This document shows positions 10,754 through 20,773 of a stretch of DNA of 64,000 nucleotides, piece after piece. The stretch is from contig JABMLP010000040.1 in NCBI GenBank assembly GCA_013176395.1, forward strand, positions 62,001-126,000. The letters are read 5' to 3'. The DNA is from Venturia oleaginea. Taxonomy: Eukaryota; Ascomycota; Dothideomycetes; Venturiales; Venturiaceae. The notes below the pieces were generated by a model. The model was given only the letters and a program-made list of their open reading frames with translations. It was not told where the DNA came from and searched no databases. Made by a program: the position numbers and the translations under genes. Position 1 is the stretch's first letter. Every line of letters begins with the position of its first letter.

Positions 10754-11768
10754 GGCTAATGACTGTACACCCACAGTCATCGATTTTTCGGACTATTACA
10801 TACATGATTGCGACGATTTCAATAATTGTATGTTCAATAACTATTACATACATACAATTCTGTAGCAATCAACACAATTAATATAGTTATAATCAACACA
10901 GTGGAGGGCAACTTACCGTGTAAACTTCTGCTCAAAAACCCGATTTCAGCAACACCAACAACCTCAAATTACACCTATGGCGACAGTATTATCAAGTCAG
11001 GCGCTGTCCCAGCGTTATCAAAAACCTCCTGCACCTGAAGATATCCCTCTCTATCCAACGCTCCAGCTTGGAATGACTTTCGAGACTCTTGAGGAAGCCA
11101 AAAACCTCATTACCGACGCGATTGCGGCCGCCAATGAGTCTTTCAACGCTAAGAACAGCAAGCCCTAGTTCTGGCAACTCGAATGCCGTGGTCGTGAGAA
11201 GCATACATGCCATTTCGCAATACGAGTAGCCCTCGTAGGCAAGCCAAAGGAGTGGAAGTTACGACAACTTAAGAAGCATACGTGTCCGCTATCCTGTGCA
11301 TTCTGCGGCTCAAAAAACCATATGAGTGACGCCTGCGATGCCAGCGAGATTGGTAGGGACATTGAGTTGTTATCGGAGGGAGAATGAGCGATTTTAAGGC
11401 CGCCGGCAGTATGCACAGCGGTCTTAGCACGGTTCTGAGCGAGATATTTGAGGCAAAATGATGAATTTAATTGAGTGGAGTCGATTGCCGTGTAGTTTGA
11501 GTTAGTACATTATTCAAATGCGGTTAGCGCCATTCTATGGTGATGGTCGGCCTAATGCCCCTGAGATTGACTTCGATTACAGCAGCGACTCTATGCAATG
11601 AATGGCTGAACCTTTTGGCCTCAAACATATAAGTTAATCAGTGACTATCGCATACAATTAATAACTAAAACATACACGAATTTGTCTTCATGTCAAATGA
11701 TTGTGCTAGTCATTGCGTCTATGTGCTGGTCCGAAAATTCGATGATTGTGGGTGTACAGTCATTAGCC
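10754..11768. mobile_element. 1,015-bp element with 39-bp terminal inverted repeats (MULE-like remnant?)
   Basis: The left end 10754..10792 begins GGCTAATGACTGTACACCCA, and 11730..11768 is its reverse complement with 37 of 39 bases matching. The interior carries a broken Cys/His-rich reading frame on the plus strand. This is the layout of a non-autonomous or truncated DNA transposon. The interior resembles the DNA-binding N-terminus of Mutator-like transposases, but the catalytic part is absent. I found no clear target-site duplication, so the exact ends may be a few bases off. Confidence 0.65.
10977..11387 (+). pseudogene. Transposase-like N-terminal DNA-binding fragment inside the inverted-repeat element
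   Basis: ATG 10977 opens MATVLSSQALSQRYQKPP and runs to TAG at 11166-11168. The same frame continues FWQLECRGREKHTCHFAI, KEWKLRQLKKHTCPLSC and CGSKNHMSDAC to a TGA at 11385. The mix of C-x3-C-x2-C-x4-H-x4-C spacing and basic residues fits the zinc-binding, FAR1/MULE-type N-terminus of fungal transposases. One internal stop and the lack of any catalytic domain make it non-functional as a transposase. Family assignment is by pattern only. Confidence 0.5.
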
Positions 11769-12518
11769 GTTTCTATAATACAGGCCACGGTTCCACTCGA
11801 AATCTTCTAGATTATACTGTTGCGAACGACGCAGACCTCGCCGTTGCTCTCGCTACCTGTCATCTTGAAGGTCAGTCGCCAAGGATCGAGGATCAGGTTG
11901 GTATATCACGTCTCAACTTGGTCTTGCTTATCAAATCCAGTCACGTCGATCTAGAATCCGAATCGACAAATTATTCGTATATTATTCGTATACATGATTG
12001 GGAGGGCATGAAATAGTTGTCTATCCAAGACAACTCACCCAAGTTTGAATTGTCTGCACAGCTAAATGTTGCATTCAATTGTGAACCGTGTCACATACAA
12101 CGCAGGCAGAATTGCAACCTCTAAACTCGACAAACAACAGCATCATCATCGTTCATTTCATTTGAATGCAATCCCCAAGTCCTTCCTTTCCCATATTTCC
12201 TTCAATTCGTTATGGCATCTCTTAGCATAAGTTACCAGCTATTACGTACAACATAAATTCGTATCATTAACGTAGAAAGCACCAAATCACCCCTCAAAAG
12301 GCAGAAGAACCCTCCGATTCCATTCTAAGAACTCGCGAGCTGCTTGGCAGAAACGTGAGGGGATATGTCAGCCGAAAGTGGCCAAAGGTTCAATTGACCA
12401 TGTGGGAGAGAAAGATGTTCTAAATAATAGCAAGATACCTGTTCGAGATGGTACAAGGCCAATAAATCGTGATGCAGGCGTCGGGCTCGTGAATACTATC
12501 AATTCCATCATTATGTCC
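11769..12518. other. Spacer, nothing recognised
   Basis: AT-rich sequence between the inverted-repeat element and the 3' end of ISA2. The plus-strand frame near 11690..12016 overlaps the element end and has no protein-like features. Confidence 0.3.
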
Positions 12519-13253
12519 CTACATCTTGACATCGAAACTTGTCCCACAACCACAACTACTACTCGCCCTCGGATTGTCCACAATCTTGAATTGACTCCCG
12601 ATCAACTCTTGCGTAAAATCAATCTTGCTCCCTTTCAACAGTTCCAAACTAGGTTCGTCCATAACCACCTTCGGCTTTCCTTCTGCCAAACTCTGCCATC
12701 CCGGATTACCTCCCTCGCCAAGCAGATCTGCATACTCGTATGCTATAAATAGGGTATCTTCTTCCGGGGAGATCTTGGAGGTCGAGGTCAGGGACATGAG
12801 GTATTGAAAACCATGGCAGCCACCAGACTCGACGTTCACGCGGAGGCAAAGGTGAGGGTTGGAGTCCTTAGTCATTATTTGGTTGAGACGTTTCGAGGCT
12901 CGTGGCGTTATTTCAATGGTCATAAGTTGACCTGTTTCGTCGTCGACCCGCGGGTTGAGGATGGTCTTTGTGGTAGACGTGGTGGGGCCTTTGGGTGGTA
13001 GGGGAGGCGAGGAATTCGAGATTGCTTCTGTGTCAGGTGTTTGGAACAGTCTGGCTGTGTTTGATATCGTTCTTCTTGGGGCTGGGAAGGGGTAAGATGA
13101 TCTGAATTCGGTCGTTCGGTGGATTTGAGAGGCAAGACTGTTGGATGGCGTATGATATTGTTGCGTGCTGGCGAACAGGCGGGACGAGGGTCTAGCTGAT
13201 ATCCTGCTTGCCCGCAGGCATCGAGTGCAGACATAAGGTACAGAGGAAGCCAT
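12519..13253 (-). CDS. ISA2: Mitochondrial iron-sulfur cluster assembly protein ISA2
   Basis: An intron-less 244-residue protein starting at ATG 13253. The N-terminal 100 residues are rich in Arg and Ser (CLRASRISARPSSRLFAS) as in mitochondrial presequences. The C-terminal half is the A-type Fe-S carrier domain: IEITPRASKRLNQI, the Cys motif VESGGCHGFQY, and the C-terminal CGCGTSF pair, which supply the three conserved cysteines. ISA2 works with ISA1 and IBA57 in making [4Fe-4S] clusters in the mitochondrial matrix. The length and position of the cysteines are normal. The product could in principle be ISA1, but the spacing and the extended insertion (EYADLLGEGGNP) fit ISA2 better. Confidence 0.92.
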   Translation of the reverse strand: MASSVPYVCTRCLRASRISARPSSRLFASTQQYHTPSNSLASQIHRTTEFRSSYPFPAPRRTISNTARLFQTPDTEAISNSSPPLPPKGPTTSTTKTILNPRVDDETGQLMTIEITPRASKRLNQIMTKDSNPHLCLRVNVESGGCHGFQYLMSLTSTSKISPEEDTLFIAYEYADLLGEGGNPGWQSLAEGKPKVVMDEPSLELLKGSKIDFTQELIGSQFKIVDNPRASSSCGCGTSFDVKM

Positions 13254-13528
13254 TGTAGGTGAATCTATGGTAGGCGGGTATTGTTCTTGAGGGAAATGGT
13301 GATGATGATAAATACAGCTGATTGTAGCGTACGTTTAGCCGAGCGGAAGGGAGCGCCCGGGCGGCTATTCTTACACATGTCAACCCATTTTTGTTCTTAA
13401 ACTTTACATCCACAACAATTCTCATCTTTTCAATTCACACTTGTATTCTCATTCGGCTACTGGAGCTTCCCTGATATTCGTTGATGGCCTCCCGATATCC
13501 GAACCTCTCCCAGCCAAAGTAGCGTCGT

Positions 13529-13930
13529 TCAAAGCTTCGCTTGCACCACAGGATCTCCAATTGTTTCCGCTTCAACAAGCTCAAAATACACATTCCAGCG
13601 AGACCTCCCGCTTTGAAGATGCCAGATCTGAATACTTTGGACCGTCAGATCGCCAAAGTAATCTTGATGCTGGATCAAGAACCAGCTAACAGATTTCCCA
13701 TGCGCGGTGCCCATCACCATCATGCATTCCTCGCTATAGCGATCGAACTGCTTGCCATCGGGCCTTGGGTTGCCGTCCAATGCTACCAGTCGATCGAGCA
13801 ATGTTTCAACCTCTGGGGTGATTATAGTCTGAATGAAGAGGTGCCGTGGCGCGTCGATGTGGGATATTGCTGCTGTTTTGGAAAACTTCCACAAGTCCTG
13901 GCGGTGTCGATAGTATTGCAAGAACCACAT
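13529..13930 (-). CDS. Hypothetical 133-residue protein, or exon of a larger broken locus
   Basis: ATG 13930 begins MWFLQYYRHRQDLWKF and the frame runs through PEVETLLDRLVALDGNP and SVSWFLIQHQDYFGD to a stop at 13529. The composition looks like real protein, but no family is recognised. It lies 37 bases downstream of another coding-like fragment on the same strand, so it may be a 3' exon of one former gene rather than a gene of its own. Confidence 0.4.
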   Translation of the reverse strand: MWFLQYYRHRQDLWKFSKTAAISHIDAPRHLFIQTIITPEVETLLDRLVALDGNPRPDGKQFDRYSEECMMVMGTAHGKSVSWFLIQHQDYFGDLTVQSIQIWHLQSGRSRWNVYFELVEAETIGDPVVQAKL

Positions 13931-13966
13931 ATCGGAAGCTTGACCCAGGTCTGGCGCCGCGCCTGG

Positions 13967-15175
13967 CTACTTTTTCTCCTTGACGGCTGCGCCTGGCGAA
14001 AGCATTAAATCTGCAACTATGGCTATGTTCTCTTTGTCCTTGGTAATGTAGGTTTTGTACTGCCCTTGGATTATACGCTGACGTGCACGACGTTAGTATC
14101 TTGCACCATCGAGAGTGCAACATGGCGAAGTGTCCAGCTTACCGGAACTTTAGTTGGCAGCGTGCTCCCAGCTGGCCTTCTCGCCTCCTAAGCCTTTACG
14201 TGTCTCCAGTCATGAGCCGCCCACGCCGTGAGAGTCTCTGGTTTTAATTTCAATTCCTTCATGAAATCGTAGAGTTCGGGATTGAGTTGATTATCGAGAA
14301 TGAAGTCTGCACTATCGGACATAATGCCCCATCCCCATTCTTCGAGAGCTTTGGGGTCATGGAAAGCACTATTGAGCTGGAAATTCCAGTCTGGTGTCCC
14401 CGTGACCCATGCTTCGGCAGATTTTTTCGTCATCTCCATGAAGCAGAAGAATTGATTTCCGGCTGCCACGGCTGCGGCCCAATCCCTAGGCACGTCCGAA
14501 TCGACGCGAGATTTCAGTTTGTGAGTACCACCATGGATGCTGACTTGAGATATGGACCCGTAGTCATTGACAGCAATGGCCTCCCCAAAGTTGGCCATGC
14601 TTGTTGGAGCTTTCAATTCCATGGCGGTCAAGGGATTCCTATCCGGCAACACTCCGCGAGTTTGTTTGGCTATGATGCTGAAGTACCTGCGCGTAAGAGA
14701 CTTGGACGACAAAACACGCTGCACGCGAGCGTAGCGGAAGCGGCTTTGAAGTCATCTTAACTGGCTCATTAGCCCCTTGGTCGTACAAACGCTGTACTGC
14801 ATCAACTTGCTGCTGTACTACAACTTGAAGCAACCCCTTTCCTGCCTGGAATCGCATACTTTCTCTGGCTATACTATCCGGTCTGATCTTACTCAACGTC
14901 TCAATTGTGCCAGGCAAGGGAAGCACCTCCTTTGGTCGACTTCATTATTGTGTCACGATGGGATCACCAATGCTATGCTCTTCGACAAAACCTGAAATCC
15001 GATCCAGCACTCCCGATTGAAGAGAAATTTCGGGCGAACGAAATAATTTGATGGAGTCGCTAGAAATGTGACGATATGGATCTTCCATGAGTTTGGTCCA
15101 GGTGTAAGCTGATATCGTGAAACCTAGAGGCTGGGGTGACACTAAATTGATAAAGCCACTGTGGTTTTACAACTT
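13967..15175 (-). pseudogene. Degenerate unidentified minus-strand locus
   Basis: Several coherent fragments follow each other on the minus strand. First: GFINLVSPQPLGFTISAYTW to SIGDPIVTQ, then two adjacent stops (TAA TGA near 14945), then, in the same frame, LPGTIETLSKIRPDSIARES to QQQVDAVQRLYDQGANEPV. Next, in another frame: MELKAPTSMANFGEAIAVN (ATG 14622) to AAHDWRHVKA, a TAG at 14188, and, in frame, EARRPAGSTLPTKVP. A clean intron (GTAAGC to CAG) then leads to RIIQGQYKTYITKDKENIA and a stop at 13967. The fragments are too protein-like to be chance, but the stops and frame change argue for a dead gene. No family recognised. Confidence 0.45.
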
Positions 15176-15180
15176 ACTAC

Positions 15181-15641
15181 CAACCGACCGACTACACCGT
15201 TCCAGACACCATAGTCACATGAACATCTCAACCGCAGTAGTAAGATAGAATAATCTGAACAAAGCGCCCAATTATCGTCAGACCTGCTTGGCTAGCAATA
15301 TTTGGACCAAAAATTGTCTTCTGCACCAGCTTAGAAGAATGCAGCTCTGTCAAATCAATATTTTTAAACAATATTTAATATTAGTATACCCATCCTCACC
15401 ACGTCTCTGGTATAAAATTCCAAACTTATATTAATACCTACGTAATAACCGCCCCTCAAACCCCTCTATACCCCTAGAAGTATACTAAAGATTAAAAACT
15501 ATACTCGCCTTGTCACGGCTAGTAGTAACTAATGAAAGGCGTGAGCAGCAATCAGGTATGGACTAAATGTGATAGCGAACTACAGGTAGCTATGTAAATG
15601 GGGGCTGGGGGCAAGGCCTACTTATAGGTCTTGCTGTGGCC
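15181..15641. other. AT-rich spacer
   Basis: No gene is recognised. The stretch at about 15350-15500 is notably rich in A and T and in the dinucleotide TA, as is common in old transposon debris. Confidence 0.3.
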
Positions 15642-15702
15642 CGTGTACTGTGGCGCCTTGTTAGGTGCTTGGACACTGTGGTTGTTCCAGTAGCCTAGCA
15701 AG

Positions 15703-15958
15703 TGTCACGGTACGACCGCGGACAAGTCCTTCCCGCCGTTGGGGTGGCCCCATGGCACGTGATCAAGGCAGAACCGGAGTTCTGCCGAGGAAAGGTTTTT
15801 AAAGCCTGCGTGGCTTCAACCAATTCGTAGCTCTTTGAGCTACGTCCTGTCGTCAAACCTGCCTGTTAGTTTGCCTGCCAGCCCGTATATAGCCTGTTGA
15901 ATGATACCTGTTCCTGCTGCTGCTCCTTCCTCCTGATACCCGAACCCGCCCCGAGACA
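15703..15958. mobile_element. Solo-LTR-like element, 256 bp
   Basis: It begins TGTCACGGTACGACCGCGGA and ends CCCCGAGACA, flanked by the 5-bp direct repeat GCAAG (15698-15702 and 15959-15963). TG...CA ends with a 5-bp target duplication are the mark of LTR retrotransposons; no internal coding region is present, so this is a solo LTR or a very short non-autonomous element. It interrupts the first copy of the local ~68-bp repeat. Confidence 0.75.
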
Positions 15959-15999
15959 GCAAGCCGTCACATGGCTCGTGTACTGTGGCGCCTTGCTAG

Positions 16000-16203
16000 T
16001 GTCATGATCGAACTATGTTGGTATTCGAATGCAATTAAATGTAGTTAAATGTGGTGGTTCTGCTCGATCAGGTCTAGCGCGAGACTGGTCGCAAGTACTT
16101 AGACTCGTCTTTACCTCTTAGTTAGCTCCTCATCCTTACAACTTCGCACATCTTATAGAATTCAAATCATGCTTCCAAATCAAGTCCAAGGTCAAACGTG
16201 ACA
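16000..16203. mobile_element. Solo-LTR-like element, 204 bp
   Basis: It begins TGTCATGATCGAACTATGTT and ends CAAACGTGACA, flanked by the 5-bp direct repeat GCTAG (15995-15999 and 16204-16208). It interrupts the second copy of the local ~68-bp repeat; removing it with one GCTAG restores the sequence seen in the first copy. The ends differ from the 256-bp neighbour, so it is probably a different family. Confidence 0.78.
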
Positions 16204-16254
16204 GCTAGGTGCTTGAACACTGTGGTTGTTCCAGTATCCTAGCAAGCCGTCACA

Positions 16255-16951
16255 CGCCCTATACTCGGTCCAAAATATATACTTACTTCTTTTCTCCCTC
16301 TAAACCTACAATCTTTGAATTGCTCCCAGCCTCGGAGCTAAGTTATAGAGGTATTCCAAAAAGGAACGAGCCAATTTATAGATTATTAGAGTACTGATAT
16401 CCAGCGTGAAGAGAATAACGACGGTATTCCGTCAGAATGATGGAGAAGTGATCATCATATGTAGCAACTCAACTCAAATCGGGGAACCCTAATATCCAGT
16501 TTCCGTGGTCGTGATGACTTAGTGACAAACTTCCTGACAGACGCCTTCGGTGCAGAGGTCTTCGAAATCCTCATGCGCGTGACCATGGCCGAAAGTTAGC
16601 AAATTTCGTAAGCTTCAAGTGCAACAAATTGAGTCTTGAGGGGGTGATCAGCGAAGTCTCCAAAACATGCACACTCGTCTTGATCGTTGCATGGCTTCCA
16701 TTATTTACCTCGGGAAACTGTATCTTGTTCTTTCACCGAGCCAGTGGGGTATGCTAAGCATTGCTAATGATTTTGTTGATGGGATTGGGCTGGGTATGAT
16801 GGATGATGTTTAGTGTTGAAGTGCCAGAGTCGATCTAGTTTGGTTGCTATGCGGAAAACGCGAGACTTCGTCGTAAACAAAACAAAGACTCGAAAATCCA
16901 CTTCAGCCCTTTATTCAACCTTCGAACAAACCTGAATCGCAGCCGAACAAA
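16255..16951. other. Spacer upstream of the kinesin gene
   Basis: No gene or repeat is recognised. The last 100 bases are the presumed promoter and 5' untranslated region of the kinesin gene. Confidence 0.3.
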
Positions 16952-19269
16952 ATGGACTCGTCGAAACCTGGAAACTCGCTGTTCGATGTCTACCTACGAT
17001 TGCGCCCATCTTTCCACGAAGCCGCCGAACGATTTCTCGACGTCGAAGAGCGCGAAGAATACCCAAAACACATCACCATCAAACCTCCGGCCAACGATTA
17101 CCGGAAACGTGCAGTGGAACGCTTCGCATTTACGCGCGTCTTTGAAGAAGCTTCATCGCAACTTGATCTTTTCCAAGATGCTGGCGTTCTCGAGCTTGTC
17201 GAAGGAGTACTGGGAACAGACCACAACGAAGGTCGAGATGGACTTCTTGCTACTCTGGGCACGACAGGGTCTGGAAAGGTAAGACAGTTAGTCTGATGCA
17301 TGTATCAATTACTGACTCGAGACATAGAGCCACACAATCCTCGGATCCAGGTCTCAGCGAGGTCTCACCCAGCTTGCCCTCGATCTTCTATTCCAAAGCC
17401 TGGACACGAATGTCGTCGAGTCCACCACCATCACTTCTGTATTTCCCTCGATTGCCGCCTCAGATGTCTCCGAATCCCAATTGTTCCCAGCTGCCGTTTG
17501 GCTAGAGTCTGTCTATGGAGATGGACAATCAGTTCGCGGTTCGTGCTCGCGGGCGCAGACTCCCATGCCAGTAACACCTCCCTTTCATAGAAGTCTTAAA
17601 GTCCCCACCACACATGGCACATTGCCAGGACTGTATCCTGATCTCACAGATCACCTCGATAACATCCTTGCCCCCTCACGACTTCCCCCATCTCCCCTGA
17701 GGTTTAGTATTCACCCTTCTCGTTCTATCAAGGACGCAATTCATCGTCTTACAAGAAGCCAAGCTAAGCCTAGATCTTCTGTAAAGGATACTTCATTCAT
17801 TAGTCTCGCAACCAACAACAAACGTATACCTCGTCCTTCCGCATTACCACAAGTTCCTGTCGTCGATGACATGGCAATCCCAATCGATCGATCCCAGGAG
17901 TACGTCATCGTCATTTCCATGTTCGAGGTTTACAATGATCGCATATATGATTTGCTGGCTGGGGCGGGGGCAGGAAACAAAATCAGCGCGCAAAAGAGAC
18001 GGGCATTGTTGTTCAAGAGCACCGAAACAAGTCCTGATCGCAAGGTCGTAGCTGGGTTGAGGAAGATTATTTGCTCAACATTGGAAGAGGCATTGACTGT
18101 TCTCGAAACGGGACTTATTGAGCGGAGAGTTGCTGGGACTGGAAGCAATGCTACTAGTTCTCGAAGCCATGGCTTCTTTTGTGTGGAGCTGAAAAAGAGG
18201 AATAAGAACAAACGGGGTCCTTGGACGTCAAACACACTCACAGTTGTCGATTTGGCTGGTAGGGTCAGCCTTTTCATTCTTGTAGTGCGGACCACTAACA
18301 GCTGTAATAGGATCCGAACGCGCACGACAAGCAAAGACAGCTGGCGCAACTCTAGCAGAAGCCGGCAAGATTAACGAATCGCTCATGTACCTAGGACAAT
18401 GCATGCAAATGCAATCCGACAACCAAGACAATCCCACCAAACAAAACATCGTTCCCTTCCGGCAATGCAAACTTACGGAGCTCCTCTTCTCGAACTCATT
18501 CCCCTCGACCTCTACTACCTCGCACCACCACCAACACCATCACCGAGCTGCACAAAAGGCCATCATGATCGTGACAGCCGATCCCGTTGGCGATTTCAAC
18601 TCCACTTCCCAAATTCTTCGCTACTCAGCTCTCGCACGCGAAGTAACAGTCCCACGTATTCCGTCCGTCACATCCACCATACTAGCAGGACCAGCACTCA
18701 CCCGCTCTATCGGCTCCGGCCGAAATACTCCTCAACAAATCATCGAAGAGCTGGAACAAACTTATGCTCAAATCACGAAACTAAGTGAGGAGGTGGATAT
18801 TCTGACTCTCCAGTTACATGAAGAACGAGAACGAAGGGTCAACGCGGAGATGTCGTGGCAAGCCGCGGAAATGAGAATGGAGAGCGTGGAACAGGAGATT
18901 CGTGATGAGTGTTATGCTGAAATGGAGTCGCGAGTTGAAGTTGAGAGGAGGAGGTGGAAAGGTGCCTGGGAGGAAGAGAGGGATATGAATGATGAGCACC
19001 TTGATAAGAAAATCGAGATCCTGGCGAGGGGCATCGAGGTCTTCGAAGATGAGGATTGTGAGGTTAGGCTTGGGGGTAAGGAATGTGTTGACAAGGACGA
19101 GAGTGAGAAGATGCGGGAGTTGGAGGATGAGAATGAGGCGCTCAGGCGGAAAGTGGAGATGCTTGAGAGAGAGATGCAGGCGAGGAGTCCGATTAGACTG
19201 AAACAGAGGGTGCTGAAGGGGAAGAAGTTTACGCTTGAGGCTGATGAGAATGTTTTTGGGGGTATTTGA
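16952..19269 (+). CDS. Kinesin motor protein with a long motor insertion (kinesin-6-like)
   Basis: Exons are 16952..17278, 17328..18258 and 18311..19269, giving 738 residues. Motor signatures are intact: P-loop GTTGSGK ending at residue 109 exactly at the first splice site, switch I NATSSRSHG at about 383, and switch II DLAGSERA at about 417, split by the second intron. Kinesins move along microtubules by ATP hydrolysis. The distance from P-loop to switch I is about 270 residues against roughly 110 in conventional kinesins, so about 160 residues are inserted, rich in Ser and Pro. A large insertion in this part of the motor is typical of kinesin-6 (MKLP/KIF20 type), which acts in spindle and cytokinesis. 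A charged coiled coil follows (about 585-715). The subfamily is an inference. Confidence 0.88.
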
Positions 19270-19629
19270 TTGTTGGATTGATTGGGATTGGATGGTCTTG
19301 GGGGTGGGAGGTGTTTTAATTTAGCGAGCGATGCTTTTGGATAGGATGGGGACTTTGACTTGTGGTTCTGAGTTTTATTTATATCCAGGTTGCGTGCGTT
19401 TAAAATATTTTGCTACTACCCAACTTTTAATACGATATTGGCCAAAGGGATTCTTCGAGATTTTGATTGCTTTTTGATGAGTCGTGTAGCGATGCAGTTA
19501 CTCCCTGTTCTGAACTATGATTTTTTTGGAGTTAATATATATAGTTTTGTTCTCGTTAAGTTCCGAATGGGATGTTTTCGGAGGTAGGTAGGTAGAAAGA
19601 ACGAAAGAACGAAGCAAGTAAATTAAGAG
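19270..19629. other. 3' flank of the kinesin gene
   Basis: Presumed 3' untranslated region and spacer. No gene is recognised. Confidence 0.3.
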
Positions 19630-19734
19630 CATTCGATTAAGAGGATCCGATTAAAAGTATTCGATTAAGAGTATTCAATTCGATTAAGAGTATTCTATTA
19701 AAAGGATTCAATAAATTCTATCCTATCCTATCCT
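19630..19734. repeat. Tandem array of a ~14-bp unit followed by TATCC repeats
   Basis: Five to six imperfect copies of TATTCGATTAAGAG occur between 19630 and 19714, followed by CTATCC repeats up to 19734. The last ATCCT serves as the left target duplication of the next element. Confidence 0.7.
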
Positions 19735-19969
19735 TGTCACGGAGTGACACTGAGAGTGTTACCATGAACTGGTATACACGTGATTCTAGCGCACAAACCG
19801 AGGAATCCCTTACCTACCTCGCGATTCCTCCACTGTGCTTAGATTCTTCACGCAATGTCTTGACTCTTAGAAAGATAATACCATTTGACTTCTATCACGC
19901 TCGCTCATAGCTAGTACGGCTAAACACTCGTCAACGTGCTTTACAACTACTTCTATCGCTCCCGTGACA
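19735..19969. mobile_element. Solo-LTR-like element, 235 bp
   Basis: It begins TGTCACGGAGTGACACTGAG and ends GCTCCCGTGACA, with the 5-bp direct repeat ATCCT at 19730-19734 and 19970-19974. The terminal octamers TGTCACGG and CCGTGACA are perfect inverted repeats. No coding region is present. Because ATCCT also occurs in the simple array next to it, the duplication is slightly less conclusive than for the 16000 element. Confidence 0.68.
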
Positions 19970-20089
19970 ATCCTATCCTATTCAAGAAGAATATAGCTAT
20001 AGCAAGATCCTCTCATCTCATCCTATAGGATATAGGAAAACGAGATCTAGATTAGAAATTAAAAACAATATTGTAGGAATTAGTTGAGC

Positions 20090-20281
20090 TGTGACGGCAT
20101 GGCATGGCTGTCTTGCAGTCACGTGACTTTGTGGTCTTAGCGAGGCGCGCACGGCCACATGTGGCTAAGGCGCGACTTCTACGAGTCGCCGGAGTAGATT
20201 CCTCTCTACCTAAGATTCTCTTATCACACTTAGTACTTAGAACAATAGACCTGTCTATGACCTCTTTTACTCGCCGTGACA
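20090..20281. mobile_element. Solo-LTR-like element, 192 bp (TGTGACGGC family)
   Basis: It begins TGTGACGGCATGGCATGGCT and ends CTCGCCGTGACA, flanked by TGAGC at 20085-20089 and 20282-20286. The left end resembles the element at 48958 (TGCGACGGCACGGCACGG), which suggests one family. No coding sequence is present. Confidence 0.7.
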
Positions 20282-20773
20282 TGAGCTACGGATAAGTTAA
20301 ATATAGTCCTGTTTTTAAATTCGATTTCGGTATCGAGGATACGATGGTTATTCTTTATTAGTATGCTGCTAACTAGCTAGTCTATCTCCATCTCGCCACG
20401 CCTTCGGATCACGGTCATCTGGCACGTTTTATCTGTTGATTGGCCGGACGCAGGCCAGGGCACGTGAATTTTCATTGTGAGCGAGCAAGCCATTGAGCCC
20501 TGAGCCATACAGGCTTCCTCAGCCACACGGGGCTTCAGCCACGGGGTAGGTCTCAGGATGGCATGCCCACGGCTCAATTGCTTCTCGATTGAAGGCAAAT
20601 GAGGTGCCCTACTGCCCAGAAGCGAAGCGCCTGCGGCCCAGACAAACAAGAAGGAAACGAGGTGGGATAGGAGGCGAGTCTGTACGACATACTCGGTCCA
20701 GGGTAGAGGCGAGAAACACAGCGGTGTAGCGAAGCAGAGTATAGCTTTTGGCGATCGGGTGAACACAACGGTG

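Larger units (their letters stand above)
15642..16254. repeat. Two tandem copies of a ~68-bp repeat, each split by an LTR-like insertion
   Basis: The repeat core CGTGTACTGTGGCGCCTTG...CCTAGCAAGCCGTCACA occurs at 15642..15702 plus 15964..15971 and again at 15977..15999 plus 16209..16254. Joining across the two insertions gives near-identical uninterrupted copies, so each copy serves as the empty site for the other. The common end CCGTCACA resembles the termini of the small elements described at 20090 and 48958, so this repeat may be the 3' end of an older element of that kind. Confidence 0.7.

Noticed and set aside
11690..12016. A 108-codon plus-strand frame.
   Set aside because: It begins inside the terminal repeat region of the 1-kb element and shows no known domain.
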